Source: Symbiodinium microadriaticum (Eukaryota > Sar > Dinophyceae > Suessiales > Symbiodiniaceae). Taken from it: 64,000 nucleotides of DNA. Below are positions 10,931 to 22,341 of the stretch, one piece after another. A program made the position numbers and the translations under genes. The notes under the pieces are model-generated. The model did not search any database. It saw only the letters and a program-made list of their open reading frames with translations, and was not told the origin of the DNA. Each line of letters starts with the position of its first letter. Positions within the stretch are counted from its first letter, which is position 1. Location of the stretch: the NCBI GenBank assembly GCA_001939145.1, contig LSRX01000533.1, positions 310,905 to 374,904 on the forward strand, read 5' to 3'.

Positions 10931-13051
10931 TCACAGTTCGGGCCTTCTGCAGCCTTCAGCGCATTCAAAGCTTCCCGCCTCCCTTCGTTGGTCATCTTGC
11001 CTTGGCCCACGGGTTACGAAGGAGAGTTTTAGACGAATCGCCAAGTTTTGCTGAGAACAACAGAGCTCAGGCTCTCTTGACATGGAATCAAGCACATGCT
11101 GCAGTTCTGGCAAGCTGCCCAACAGTGCAACTGCTGCTTCTCGAACGGTTGCGTCGCCATGGTCGATAAGTGGAGAGGCCAGTTCGCAAATCACAGCTTC
11201 GCGACCGTCTAGCAAGCTCTCAAGACACTTTAATGCCCCATGCACCATGTTGGAAGCGGGATCGTCGAGGCACGTGGACACGGCGTCGAAGAGTGCATCC
11301 TTGTCGTGCTCAAGTTCAAGGTCTTTCAGGGATAGCAAAGCAGCCGAACGGACGTGGGCATCTTGGTGCTCCAACTGCTGTCGCAAGACTTCACAAACCT
11401 TTGCATCGAAGTGCGCACACTGTCCCATGACCCCAATGGCTGTGGACTTGACCACCACGTCTTCGTCGGCCGCCAGTCGGAGAAGCATCTCTATCACATC
11501 GCGCTGGCCACGCTCTGAACAATGCGGCAGAAGCTCTACGGCTAAGCAGCGAGTCGCCAGATGTATGTCATTCTCGATGACATCCTAAGCGTTGCCAAAA
11601 CGAGAAGCCCCACAGTGAACAACACACAAGTGAACAATGACATGGTACATCTGAGCATCTCCACTGCCTACAAAGATTACAAAGCCCCTTCAGAAGGTGG
11701 GAAAGGTCCAGCCAGCATTCCTTACCTCTAAACCTATGTTTTGCTGCTCTGCTTGTCGAACAAAGCCACACTTTAAGAAAGAGTGGATTTCTTATTGCAT
11801 GACAGGAGAGCAAGAAGAAAAAAAAAACGGCCCTTATGAGCCAAATCCCCATCCCCTCTTTCGATGTTTATGCACAACTATCCGCCCGAGTGAACAACCA
11901 GAAAAGTTAGAAAGCCTTTTGCTGGCTCTGCACCCAGGGACGAGCACCAGGCTGACATCTTTGGCATTCAGTGACTCCTTCAAAACGGCGTGGCAGGAGG
12001 CCTGTGCTTTCGGCCTGCCTTGCCGGAGGCCCTTCAGCAAATCCTGAATGCGGTGCGGCACGAAGTCCGTCAGACAGGCTCAGCCGGCCATCGGTGCAAC
12101 CGAGCTGCGCCGTGGAGACCATCAGGCAGGCCATACTTGGTGGCAAGTTTCAGCAGCGGGGGCTTGCACTGCTCATGCCCGGAAATCATCTTCTTGCAAA
12201 GAGCCTCCACAGACAAGGGCAGCTTTTGACTTCCACTCCAGCATATGCAGGTTCAAGCCTACACGGCCTACGCATTTCTCACTGGCCTTAGCTGCCAGGT
12301 TCACGGCCTGTTGGGCTTCAGGGATGCCGGAGCTTGCAGCTGGTCCGACCACATCCAGGGCTGTCACAACCTCGGGCGCTTCGCGATCATCCCAACGGGG
12401 GCTTGGGTTTTATAAAGTTTTGTGAAGAGCGAGGCCGACAATGGGGGCAAGCAGTAGGCCCATTGGACGTTGAATCGGTCGAGTCCGAGAGTAGAGGGTC
12501 CTTTCACAAGTCGAGATTGCGACAATCTATAGCCAGGTTACCATCACAGGCCGGCTGGACAAATTTCAGCCAAGCAGCAGAGGCCGGCCACTCGCGGGCC
12601 AGAAAGCAGTGTGAGTTCTTCAGGTAGCCTTGGCTTGCGCTTGCTGTCCAGCCATGAGTCGGGAAGTTGGATGGGTTTTCGAAATAGAAGGAAGAGGCAT
12701 CAATGCCAGATGACTCGGTCAGAGCGCAGACTGAATCTTGCAATGCTGACGAAATCCAGAATCTTAGTCTTAGGAGCTTTGTCAAAGCCGGCACGTTCGT
12801 CGAAGCTCTGCGAGAAGCGACTTTACAGCAATGCTCGAGCGGCGAGGCTGTGCATGAGAAACGAATCCAATGTTACCCAAGAAACTTGAGATCACGGAAA
12901 TGACTTGGTCCTCGGAACCGGAACAAGCCGCAACTCGCTGAATGACCGCCTGCAGGTGAAGGGCATTCAATGCATCGCCGTCGACATTGGAGTACGTCGA
13001 AACTCGAAACAGAAACTTGCAAAACTCGTGAGATTGGTGTCGGCGGGGCAT
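10931..13051 (-). CDS. ARM/HEAT-repeat protein (partial exon set)
   Basis: The clearest exon runs from an AG acceptor at about 11590 to about 11040. It contains repeated HEAT helix pairs: LATRCLAVELLPH, DVVVKSTAIGVMGQ, DAHVRSAALLSLKDL, NMVHGALKCLESLL and DATVREAAVALLGSL. Upstream exon-like blocks in the same orientation are 13035-12785 (CKFLFRVSTYSNVDGDAL, ISSFLGNIGFVSHAQPRR), about 12393-12270 (EVVTALDVVGPAASS) and about 12042-11950 (HRIQDLLKGLRQGRPKAQ, preceded by CTGAG). They also read as alpha-solenoid helices, so they may form one gene. Such proteins are generally scaffolds and no specific partner can be named. The gene lies inside the XPD intron. The start, the stop and several joins are unresolved; the terminal residues printed by the frame after about 11040 are probably intron. 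Confidence 0.6.
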
Positions 13052-14123
13052 CCGAAGGAGAGGATAGAGGCTTCATGTTCAGGATGGTTCAGGCAGAAGA
13101 CCCTCCCAGTCCTGGCAGTCTGCACCACCTCTCCGCTTGAGTTCAGCACGAAGTCCGCTCAGGATCTGACGCATGCAAAACTGTCACAAAGAAGCCCTGC
13201 TATCTCAGCAGGCCCTGGCTACCTTTGTCGATGAACCGATCATCCTATCCCTGCATCTGCACAGGCCCGGAGTGCCTGTGCATGTGAGGAAGGCGAAAGC
13301 GATGCCAAATGATCGGACATCAGCAACAAGTGCTCTCCTGATCGCAGGGCTGCAACATCAAAACGACGGACGGTATACTCTTAGCATGGCAGCAGCTGGG
13401 AACAATCACGCTATGGACAACGACAGTACTGACATGAAGATGAGGTAGGGGTTGTTGGCATTGCAAGCATTTTCTTCTGACAGGCTTGGATGGTCCCCCC
13501 GCCCCAATGTGGGTGGCAACCCCCGCGCGCATCCAGCAGCACCCCCCCCGGCGATGCTCTTGGCTAAATAGACCAGGGTTGACACTGGTGGCTTTGGGAT
13601 TGTGCGCTCCCCCAACCTCCGCAGGCTGAGGTCTTTCGAGTAACAGAGGTCGACATGAGACTCTCGCAGTGCCTCTCATTGCCTCTCCCTGTCCACACAC
13701 ATTCCTCCAGCGTAAGGTGAAGCGAGAAGAACGCAGTTGCGCAACAGCATCGACAGAGATGAATACCAAGGTCTTACAGTCCCTAGCTCTTGCAAGCTCT
13801 GGCCTTGACGCGTTAACTGTTTCACTCTCACCGTCATGAGTCGAAGCTTTAATTGAAGATTCTGCTTTCTGCCCTCGGCACTCTTTTTTGGCGTTGCACA
13901 CACATCGAAAGACTACTGGCCGAGAGACCTTCTGATGTACTCAGATCGTCCAGTAAAGCCTGGCAAAAACCAACACGGAGGGGACATCAGGAGACAGCAT
14001 GAAAACGGGTGCATCATGCCTTGACCACTGCTTCGTCTTCGCGAGGCGCCACTCTCGCCAAGACGGCGGCTGCCCGGGCACGCTGGAAGGGTGCCTGTCG
14101 GGGACCCCGTGGCCCGGGACGCT
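13052..14123. other. No supported gene
   Basis: C-rich patches (13493-13555) and open frames without recognisable domains are seen. Part may be UTR or introns between the two HEAT-type genes. Confidence 0.4.
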
Positions 14124-15615
14124 CTATACAGGACTCGCCGCCCGAGCCTGTGTCACTGCCAGCTCTTTCGCGAGCAACTCTATCACTACATCGCTGCGCT
14201 CGGCAACCTGCCAACCCATCGCAGGAAAGTCACGATCGACACACCATGACGCATCACATCCGATGATGCCGCATGTCACCTGTACTATAGGTTCCCCGCA
14301 ACTAAATCAGACTCATGACTTGCAGAGTTGCACCAGCCTTTGCAAGGGCATCGCAGATCATCCCTTGCGCATCACGAACATCCGGATTTTTGACTACATG
14401 TCCAAGGAAGGTGTTGAGCTCCCTCACATCGCCAATCTTCTTTTCTTTCATGAATGAAATGAGGAGACCAGTCAGCTCAGCCGCATCCGCGTACTGCTCG
14501 ACACGTTGGAAGTATGACCAGCCAATTTCACTCTCATCAGGGTCTGCAAAACACATGACTCCGACGAGCCAGGACAGAGTGTGTAGATGGTCCCCAGGCA
14601 AGTTTACAAGAACGTCCATGATCTCGACAGACGCAGGCCAAGGCTTCGGGCGGTGACGGGGTATGCAAGGCCCTAGCTGACCTCGCAATAATTCAGCAAC
14701 TGTTGCATCTTGTTGGGCAAGATGCTTCAGTGAGGCGCAAGCTGCACTTCGAATCGTTTGCTCCCAATGCTTTAGCTTGTCCACTAAAGCCGGCACGGCA
14801 CGATCCAAACAGTTGCCCCCAAGAACAGCAAGGGCCTGCACAGCGTCAAGCACGTGCTCGTGGTCCGACGACAGGTTCGCAAACGCTGGTTCGACGTCTG
14901 TCAGCAACGACAGCTTCAGCTCACCACCGATTGAATACAAAGACAACGGGAACGCGTCCTCGAGATTCGGAGAAACCTCTTTGACGGCCCAGGTCTTGTA
15001 CAGCTCAATGGAGATCAACGCCCATTCACAAAGAATCTGGCTGGCCTTAGAGAATTTGGCTTGATGCCCAGGGGTGAAGGTGCCCCCCATGTCTTGGGCA
15101 ATGCTCTCTGCCTGATGAATATGTCTCTCTTGCACTTTGGCCTGGACCACCTCTTCAGGAAATTCCTGCAAGCCACGGATAAAATCAAAGGTGTCGCTGC
15201 ACAGCAATGGTTTCAGCACATCCCATCCAGGCCCGGGGACCGACTGCGGATTAGCCCGTCGCCGCTGAAGATTCTTCACAGACGGGCATGATGCGATGAG
15301 GCGGTAGACAACCGCAAAGCATTGGTACATTGGACGCGCGGGGCTGAAGATCGCTTTCATTTCGTACAGATCATGGACATCAAGATGACTGAGAATCTCT
15401 GCGGCCCGCTTTTTCATGACCAACATAAGCTTCTCCCTGAAATCCTCGGGTGGAGGTGCTTGCAGGAGGAGCCGCTGACAGAGAAGAGGGACTTGGCACT
15501 TTTCGGTGAGCCTTGTTTTCAGCTCCGCAACTGTCTCCTCCACCCCTGCATCCAACTCTAACTCCTGGCCACTAATTCTTTGGATGGAGACCTTTACGAC
15601 CATCGGCACGTCCAT
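14124..15615 (-). CDS. Ubiquitin-like + dynein-stalk-like + HEAT chimeric protein
   Basis: The ATG at 15615 opens MDVPMVVKVSIQRISG. Residues ~5-50 form a ubiquitin-like beta-grasp (VKVSIQRISGQELELDA, VAELKTRLTEKCQVP, QRLLL). Residues ~75-210 resemble the microtubule-binding stalk tip of dynein heavy chains: a helix with FSPARPMYQCFAVVYRLI, then WDVLKPLLCSDTFDFIRGL, and FSKASQILCEWALISIELYK matching the stalk-return helix. There is no AAA motor. The remainder is HEAT-like (VEPAFANLSSDHEHVLDAVQ, TIRSAACASLKHLAQQDA). The main exon ends with a GT donor after ...AGATLQ (about 14320). A last exon after GTTGGCAG (about 14215) reads VAERSDVVIELLAKEL and stops at 14124. A role linking microtubules to ubiquitin-type signalling is only inference. 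It sits inside the XPD intron. Confidence 0.62.
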
Positions 15616-15933
15616 GACCGCTCCCAGCAAGAGAAGGTGCGGGCTGTTCAAGCATGTACAAGTGAGTATGCCTTGCTCGTTACCACCAGGTGTTAGCTGT
15701 AAGCTGCTCAGCTACTCACTGCTGCGAAGAAATCGCCTTGCCGATGCTAACAGTTAACACCGTACACGCCACAGTGGCGCCTTGTTATCAAACATTGGGC
15801 CATGCAGCTCGAATTTCAGGAGTCTTGCAACTCAGGAGACCTGCAAAATGCAGCAAGCCCGGTCTGGTCTTTTTTCGGTCCGAATGCACAAGTGAGCACA
15901 GCTGCACGCTCCACACTGATCTTGCGGAGCGGT

Positions 15934-17752
15934 TCACCCCCTATCTACGCTCTTGTAGGGCTTCGTGGGTTCCTCAATTTCTTTCCGAAGGGAGAAGGTC
16001 AGCAAGAGACTTGGAATTATGAACACCACTCCGTACAGGACATACACGCCCATCTTCCATTTGGGCGCACCGGGAGCGGTAGGATCCAGAAACTGGTATA
16101 TAATACTAAAGCAAGCGCCACCCAGTGCACCGCTGATTTGTGTCACAAGGTTCAAGGTAGACTGCAGCATTCCCTGCTGTTCGGCGCTGCTGGCCTTGCC
16201 AATGATTGCCACCAAGACTGCAGAACTCATGAGTGGTAGACCCCCGAACAATGCACTTTCGAGGTAGATGTGCCACGGCTTGGTAGCTAGCATGATGATT
16301 ACGCTGGCCAATCCGACTGAAATGGTGCTAGTGGCGAGTACTCCCACTCGACCGAGAGCAGGCAGGAGCAAGTTGACCCCAATTGCCATCCAGGCTATGG
16401 CAGAAATTGCATCCAACAGCCCCCCAAGGTAGCTGTCATGCCGGCTCCAGGCAAAATGCTGCTGCAGGAACCTGGCCAAGATGCAAAGCCACCCCGTGTA
16501 GTGAAAAGCATCTATCACACCAATAGCTGTCAACTTTTGGACCAATGGATTCTGCACGAGGGCATGGAAGGAGGTGGTGGGCACCAGCAGGGACCAAGAA
16601 AAGGGAATTCTTTGATCTGGTCGCAATGACTCCGGCAAGCAGAAAATTGCCAGGAAAAGATCGATAAGCTTCCCGAGCATACCCACCAGAAATGCCATCC
16701 TCATGCTCAGGACACTTCCCAACATGACCCCAAGCAGCCCGCTGAGGATGCATGTGCCTTCCACGAAGGTGATTGCGCGAACAATGCTGGGGGCATGGTC
16801 AACGCGGTCAATGTACCAGGCCGTTGGCACAGCAAAGACGGGAATGAGAGCAAGGAAGCCTATCCAGAAGTCCCACATGGCCGAAAGGTTGAACCAGACC
16901 ACCGCAGCAGAGGTCACACTGGTGATTGCCTGAACAGCAAGCAGAACCAAGAAGAATCGATAAAGTATGTGCCTACGAAATCCCAAGAGTACCGCCAAGA
17001 CCTCTTGTCCGGCTCTGCGGCTTCGGTTTGCATAAGATCCGGGATGCCATGCTGATCCGAATAGCAAGGATCGCCGGTCGTCTGCCAAGTGAGTCGCTTA
17101 TCGCACCCAGCCTGGGAAGAGAAAACACTTAAAAGTGCAAGAAGAAGGAAAGAGAAAGAGGGCCTGAGACAAAGTGGGCCTCGGCCTCTCTCTTGCCAAG
17201 CGGCGTTGGCCCTGTCAAGAACTGAACCACAGGCCCGGCCAAGCCTTCAAAGCAGCACGCAAGAACGACAGCGCCTGGGCCTTCTAGGTAGAGACTTTCC
17301 GCAGGCTGCCAATCCACTTTGAAGTTGGGCTATGTCGGGGTGGCTTCGGAAGCGCCCCCTACGAGTAGCTGCCCTGGTTACCTGGTTACTAAGGAGGGGA
17401 TTCATTTTTGAATTCTTCCGAAATCTGTCGATCACACACCCACCTCTCACGACAGCGAGCTGCATCGCGTCCGTCGCAGCTCGGCTACAGGGTAACGAAG
17501 CCATGTTAACTGCACAGTCCACGGGCGCTTCCGCATGCTGGCGCGCGAAGTAGTTCAAGTACCTTGGGTCGACAGGTGCCATCCTCCAGCTGTTCTGAGC
17601 TACGAAGTGAGTGCTGTCAGTGGTCAGGCCAAAGCACATGTAGGGAATGCTCGGTGCAACAGCTGCCACGGAGAAGATTCCCAGCAGGTGAATGATCCAC
17701 ATGGGCCCAACTCGCTCAACGATATACCACAGACCTGTCAAAATCAAAGTGC
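15934..17752 (-). CDS. Major facilitator superfamily transporter
   Basis: This is a polytopic membrane carrier; its substrate cannot be predicted. Exons: 17752-~17610, with the first TM (WIIHLLGIFSVAAVAPSIPY); about 17292-17212 (VVLACCFEGLAGPVVQFLTG, the second TM), ending in a GC donor; 17111-17040, carrying MFS motif A as GAISDSLGRRP; and 16972-15934, with eight or nine further hydrophobic helices, ending EEPTKPYKSVDRG and a stop. The intron 17039-16973 is only 67 nt and appears to be GA-AG, which joins SR to HILYRFF in frame. Topology is close to the usual 12 TM. The start codon is not fixed; an upstream exon may exist. The gene lies inside the giant XPD intron on the same strand. Confidence 0.78.
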
Positions 17753-17822
17753 CTCCTCCATACTGGCATGTAAGTATCGGATGACTATAGAACTCACGTC
17801 ACAATGTGCACCAGTTCAGGGT

Positions 17823-18287
17823 CTATCTTTTAATATTTCCGAATAGGACGGAGGTGCTGCGCGGAGGTTCGAGCTGTTCCTCTTCCTGAAGAACTTCGAC
17901 GGTCTTTTGAGGCCCGCCGACGCGACGGCGAAGGAACAATGAAATGGAAAAGGCAACCGCATGTGGCAGCACCACAGCCAGCACAAAAGATAGCCGTCCC
18001 GCATTCGCGGCAAGGAGACTGCCAAAGACTGATTGCCGATCTGTGCCAGGCACATTTTGGACAGCTGTGAGTTGGGCGTGCTGTTCGCCCCCGCGGCGCT
18101 CAAGCTTCGTACTCACTTGCAGCAGCTCAAGACGCAAAGCCTCTTCGTCTGCAGAGTCAACCTCATCAAAGACTGCCTGGGTTTCTTTGCACACGGCATC
18201 AGGGCAGGCAGCAGCCTCCGATGCAGCTGGATGCCATGGAAGTGAAACGTAAATTGCCACTCCAAGGATGTGGCCGAGTCGCAGCAT
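17823..18287 (-). CDS. Small signal-peptide/TM protein (hypothetical)
   Basis: An uninterrupted 154-codon frame from ATG at 18287 begins with a hydrophobic leader (MLRLGHILGVAIYVSLPW). A Cys-containing acidic stretch (ADEEALRLELLQVSTKLE) follows, then one strong TM segment (LSFVLAVVLPHAVAFSISLF) with RRR on its far side and an acidic tail. This is a plausible single-pass secretory-pathway protein of unknown function. It starts only about 110 bases beyond the XPD donor at 18398, and its 3' end abuts the MFS gene. It could instead be an N-terminal exon of that gene, or a chance frame. Confidence 0.4.
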   Translation of the reverse strand: MLRLGHILGVAIYVSLPWHPAASEAAACPDAVCKETQAVFDEVDSADEEALRLELLQVSTKLERRGGEQHAQLTAVQNVPGTDRQSVFGSLLAANAGRLSFVLAVVLPHAVAFSISLFLRRRVGGPQKTVEVLQEEEQLEPPRSTSVLFGNIKR

Positions 18288-18398
18288 TTTTTCCGACCCG
18301 AAGCATCTCGAGGTACGATGGCCACGGGAACACGAGAGCAAGCACATGATGTAAACTCCGTTTGCTGCAGCCTTTGCAATCAGAGAAGTGTGCAGGGC

Positions 18399-21300
18399 CT
18401 CGTCAAAAACGACAATGCTTGGCTCGATCGACGAACCACCTTCAGAGCAGCAGGTTGCCGGTGTCTGGACGGTCTCCCCCTCGGGCCTACAAAAGCAAAC
18501 CCAAAAGAGAACGGCACAAGTACTTGCAATAAGAGCCACCGGGAGGATTCTATCTACGAGCGCAAACACCGAAGGAGTGCTGTCACCCGCCTCGTGCATT
18601 CGCCCGTGCTCCAGGAAGGCTCGGGGCCCCGCCCAGGCTTGACGCCAGAGACACCTTCGGATCCAGGACGTACCTCCAGGCTGGCCAGATGAGTATTCGA
18701 GAGGTGCCGCGAGCACAAGACGCTCAGATCGGATGCTCAGCTGGTCTTCATGCGAGCTCTACCACGTTCAGTGCTAAGGCATGCACTGATAGTTGAGCAC
18801 GACCACGCTCGAGGCTTGAATCAGCCGGCGTGCTGCATAGTACGGGCACCATCCGTAGCCCCTGGATTCAGTGAGAATCAGTGATGCAAGAACGCCGAGA
18901 TCACCGAACAAAAAGACTTCAGTGGTCTGCATGTCACAGGGCCACCTGTGGGCGGGCATCCGTCGTCAACATGCTTTAACTTATGCAGACGACAGATGCA
19001 TGGCTGCGGCACTGACACATCACGAACCAGAACTGAGCTGGGACCCATTTCTGCGGCAAGCCAAGCTTCGACTCCAGGCCCTTGGCGCGCAGGTCCTCGA
19101 TGGTGTAAATGCCTCTGCAACGAGGCCGGGTCTGCTATGTCACACTACACCCAAGGTTCCTGCTGCACGGCATGCCATGCCCACTGTGGAAAAGCACGTC
19201 ACGCGAACAGCAACTGTAAGGGATTTCACCACGTGATTGTGATGCCCCAGCATGCGGTCCAACCTGTATCGAGCAGCTGCGACTGGTGAGCGAGTGCAGT
19301 CTCGTACCTCAGTGCACGGGAAGTAAAATAGTCGTGAACATGTGCTCTCTTTGCAGGTTCACAAGAGGAAGCAGAAATGCGTAACGCTTTTACACCCGAT
19401 TGTCGCAGAATCCACTGACGGCTTTCTTTGCCTCGGGACTTCTCGAAGTGCGTGCAAAGGCTGTCCCTGTTCGCCTTCTCCCTGGCCCATGGAGCAGTCA
19501 ACTGTCGGCACATCCTCAGTGAACACGTAGAAAAACGGTCGCAATAAGGACTCTGGATGCTGCTCTCCATGCACCCCGCCATACCCCGCCCCACAGTTCA
19601 GCCCGCAAGCTCGTCCACGCGCTCTCGATCGCCCTCCTTGCTCACCTCTGGGTGGACGCACATGTTGCCTCAGCTGTTGGATAGCGAGCTCAGATCGAAT
19701 CCTTTCGCCTGCCATCTTCCATATTGACCTATTGACATCTTCACCCCTTTTTGCAGGGAAGCCGCGAATCGAAACAGGCACCGGGAATCGAAAGGCAAGG
19801 AAACGAACCGCAAGGAAAGCACGAGAATACCCACCCGAAACGAATCGAACCGCAACGTCGGCCGTGTGGAAACGATCCAAAACGAACCGCAACGCCGCCC
19901 AAACGAAACGAACGAAACATCAGCAGCAACATAGCAGCAACATTAGCCGCTGGCGGCAGCCCACGAAACGTTAGCAGCAGGAGTAACACTGGCGGCAGCG
20001 CCTGCGTTGTTGCTGTTGAACATGCTGAAATTGATACTCCCCGGCGCCCTCTGCCCACTTCCCCTTGTTTCTTACGAGCCAACACCAGAGACGTGCGGGA
20101 ATACCAATTTCAACGCTTCTGGCCCCAAAAAAGCTGAAATTGATACTACCCCGCGCCCTCCCCCACTGCCCCTATATGCCCCAGCACCAGAGAACACACA
20201 TCGAATCGAATCGAAACGCCTAGCGCTACCCAAACGAATCGCAACGATTCAGCAAACCGTTTGCTGTTTCATCTCCGGCAGCTCAATGAAAATTGAAACG
20301 ATTTCCGATTTCCTGACCTCAGCCACGCCGACTCCCGAACATAATGCCTCACCGCTCACCACGCATGAGCCTGCCGGGACTTCCACGCAATTTTCCATGC
20401 GAGCGGCGTCTTGCAGATAATCCGACCTGAAGTGGCACTGGTCCAAGAAGATCAAGAAGCTACAGGAGGATCAGCACTGATTCTAGTGAAGCAAGCCACC
20501 GCCAAGATGTGCCCGGCAGACAAGCCGGTCGGCTCTTGAACACAATCCTCACCTTTGCACGGCATCGGCTAACGCAGAAAAATGCAAGCGACTGTTCACA
20601 AGATGTTGATCCTGAAATAACCTTAAGCTGCCATTCCGATGTCTGGAAGGTCTCTGAGGTGCGGTCTTTCTTTCGATGCTCGATCTTTGGCTAAAACCTC
20701 CACACGGAAGTCTATGACCTGGCACTGCTGCGCTGCGTTGCAAATGTGTCGCAAGACGCTGCCCTGCCTTCCGCAGCTCCTCAAGAGCTTTGCTCATCTC
20801 GGGAACTGTCCGTGTGCAATAAACCAACCGACCCACTTCAGGGTGTGCCCACTGGTACCTAAGTGGCACAACATCAACACTTTACTTTCATCTGGACCAT
20901 CTGGACGCTTACATACAAGTTCCCACTGCATGTGCGCAGCTCTGACGAAGACAAGCGGCGAGGTGATCAATGAGAACAAGGTGACAGTTTTCCCTGGCAG
21001 TGTGAAGCAAGACGTGTCTTGAATGCATTTATCCAAGGAGGAGAACAGCTGCTGCATGCGGCTTACAGCTGGCCGGCTAGCCCCTCTCGCGGCCCCTCAG
21101 CGCATTGGATTCAAGGGAATGCCAGCCTGCCTGTACCCGTCGGCATCTCAAGGACGCCATTACCTTTGGCATCCAATGCCCGCTTCAACTCGCACATGTA
21201 GCGGTACCTCGAATGATGCTGGTCTTCCTGCTACAGGCCCTATATGAATGGACAAGCGACACTTAGACTGAAATGAAGCTGGTTGAAGTTCCGAAAAAAA

Positions 21301-21882
21301 GTAGCGCAGGTACCAGGGTGTGTCGACATGGAGACTGCTCACTGTTCTTGTAAACACTTACTGCCTTGACACGTTAGCCGTTAGCCATTTCGACATTGTG
21401 GGGAACTCGGAGCTCCGTTGCAGCAGCAGCTTTTGCGCATACCCGAGGTCTCGTCTGGCAGTGGCTTGTTCCGCATGCGGGTTCAAGTGTCTCCGGCTGA
21501 CACACACACACACACAATAGAAACAGCACCTCCCACCGGTGAGAAGTATGCTTCAACAAGGCTAAACACAAAACTCGGTCACACTGGGATACCCGCATGT
21601 CACTACCTCCATGCGCCTTTTGGCAAGACAAAAAAGTGTATGATGCCGGCGACAGGACTGTACCGGTAACAAGTCGAATTCTGCCTTTGGGCCAAGTTTT
21701 CAGTCACGGACTGAACCCTGCATTTTTGTTGACAACTTATGTCCTGCCACCACCGTCCCTTGCCATCTAGATCGAAGCAGTCGCAGCCTTCTGACACAAA
21801 TGCCATCCAGCTACTGTTCCGGGTAGATGCTGTCATATGGGAAGAACACGCGCAGCTCGCCGATGTAGAATGTGAAACCCAT
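18399..21882 (-). CDS. ERCC2: TFIIH DNA helicase XPD/ERCC2, 5' exons (ATG to DE of the DEAH box)
   Basis: The ATG at 21882 opens an exon (21882-21815) ending [11 protein letters not shown], the conserved XPD N-terminus. Exon 21207-21131 follows ([13 protein letters not shown], then the Walker A start EMPTGTG). A 34-nt exon, 20993-20960, carries [11 protein letters not shown]. Next are 20858-20768 ([19 protein letters not shown]), 19514-19440 ([20 protein letters not shown], in the Fe-S/Arch region with conserved Cys), 19114-~19075 ([12 protein letters not shown]), 18861-18787 ([15 protein letters not shown]), 18673-18644 (YVLDPKVS) and 18486-18399 (PSIVVFDE). Donors at 21130, 20959, 20767 and 18398 are GC. 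An exon between 20767 and 19515, which should hold the first Fe-S Cys, was not located with confidence. All parts align in order with the human protein, and the remaining exons continue at 7264 after an 11.1-kb intron. Confidence 0.93.
19740..20260. repeat. Degenerate AACGAA/CGAATC array with a ~65-bp duplication
   Basis: Many imperfect AACGAACCG/CGAATCGAAACG units are spread from 19740 to 19920 and from 20190 to 20250. Between them, 20028-20098 and 20132-20195 are diverged direct copies of a block starting GAAATTGATACT and ending ACCAGAGA. It lies within an XPD intron. Confidence 0.7.
21502..21517. repeat. Short CA microsatellite
   Basis: Seven to eight perfect CA units, in the intron between the first two XPD exons or just beyond. 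Confidence 0.8.
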
Positions 21883-22341
21883 GATCCGTTGCCTTGCACA
21901 GAGCACGGATGAAGATCTCAATTTGGAGTGCAGAATCTGATGCTTCTCTGCTGGCAATGTCTATGTCGATTTTTTCGCTCGATCAGATTCGAAACCCCTC
22001 AGCAACCGTGCCTTCGCTAGTTACGGAAGGCTGTTCCCGACTTCGACACTGGAGCAGGATCCTGAGCATTGCGCTTTATTACACAATTGACAGCTGACTC
22101 GGCTTCTTTCCAGACCAGCTTCTGCTTCTGCTGGGCATTTCGCGCCCTCACCGTTTGACGGCCATGTTCCCAGGTCGTTCCGTGGAGCTAGAGCCGAGAA
22201 TTCAAGCGGCGCTGCATTCCGTAGTTGCCAACAAAGCATCAAGGACAGTGGATCCTCAGTCGATCTGCCAAAGCCATCCACTGTTGTCTTGAAGCTAAGA
22301 GTAAGCCAGCGTGTCCCGAAAGCAAGCGAAGGCTGCAGCGG

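Larger units (their letters stand above)
7265..18398 (-). other. Giant XPD intron (11.1 kb) containing other same-strand genes
   Basis: The exon ending at 18399 reads ...SIVVFDE and is followed by a GC donor (18398-18397). The exon starting at 7264 reads AHNIDDVC and is preceded by an AG (7266-7265). Joining them restores the DEAH box in phase. Flanking XPD introns are mostly about 60-200 nt, so this one is exceptional. It holds at least four domain-recognisable genes, all on the XPD strand: MFS, UBL/stalk/HEAT, ARM/HEAT and FIST. It also holds a repeat-bounded segment. An assembly join or a genomic insertion into the intron are alternatives. Confidence 0.75.

Noticed and set aside
17823..18716. 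297-codon frame as one protein
   Set aside because: Its first third overlaps the XPD exon 18486-18399 and its splice site; only the part from ATG 18287 is kept as a candidate.
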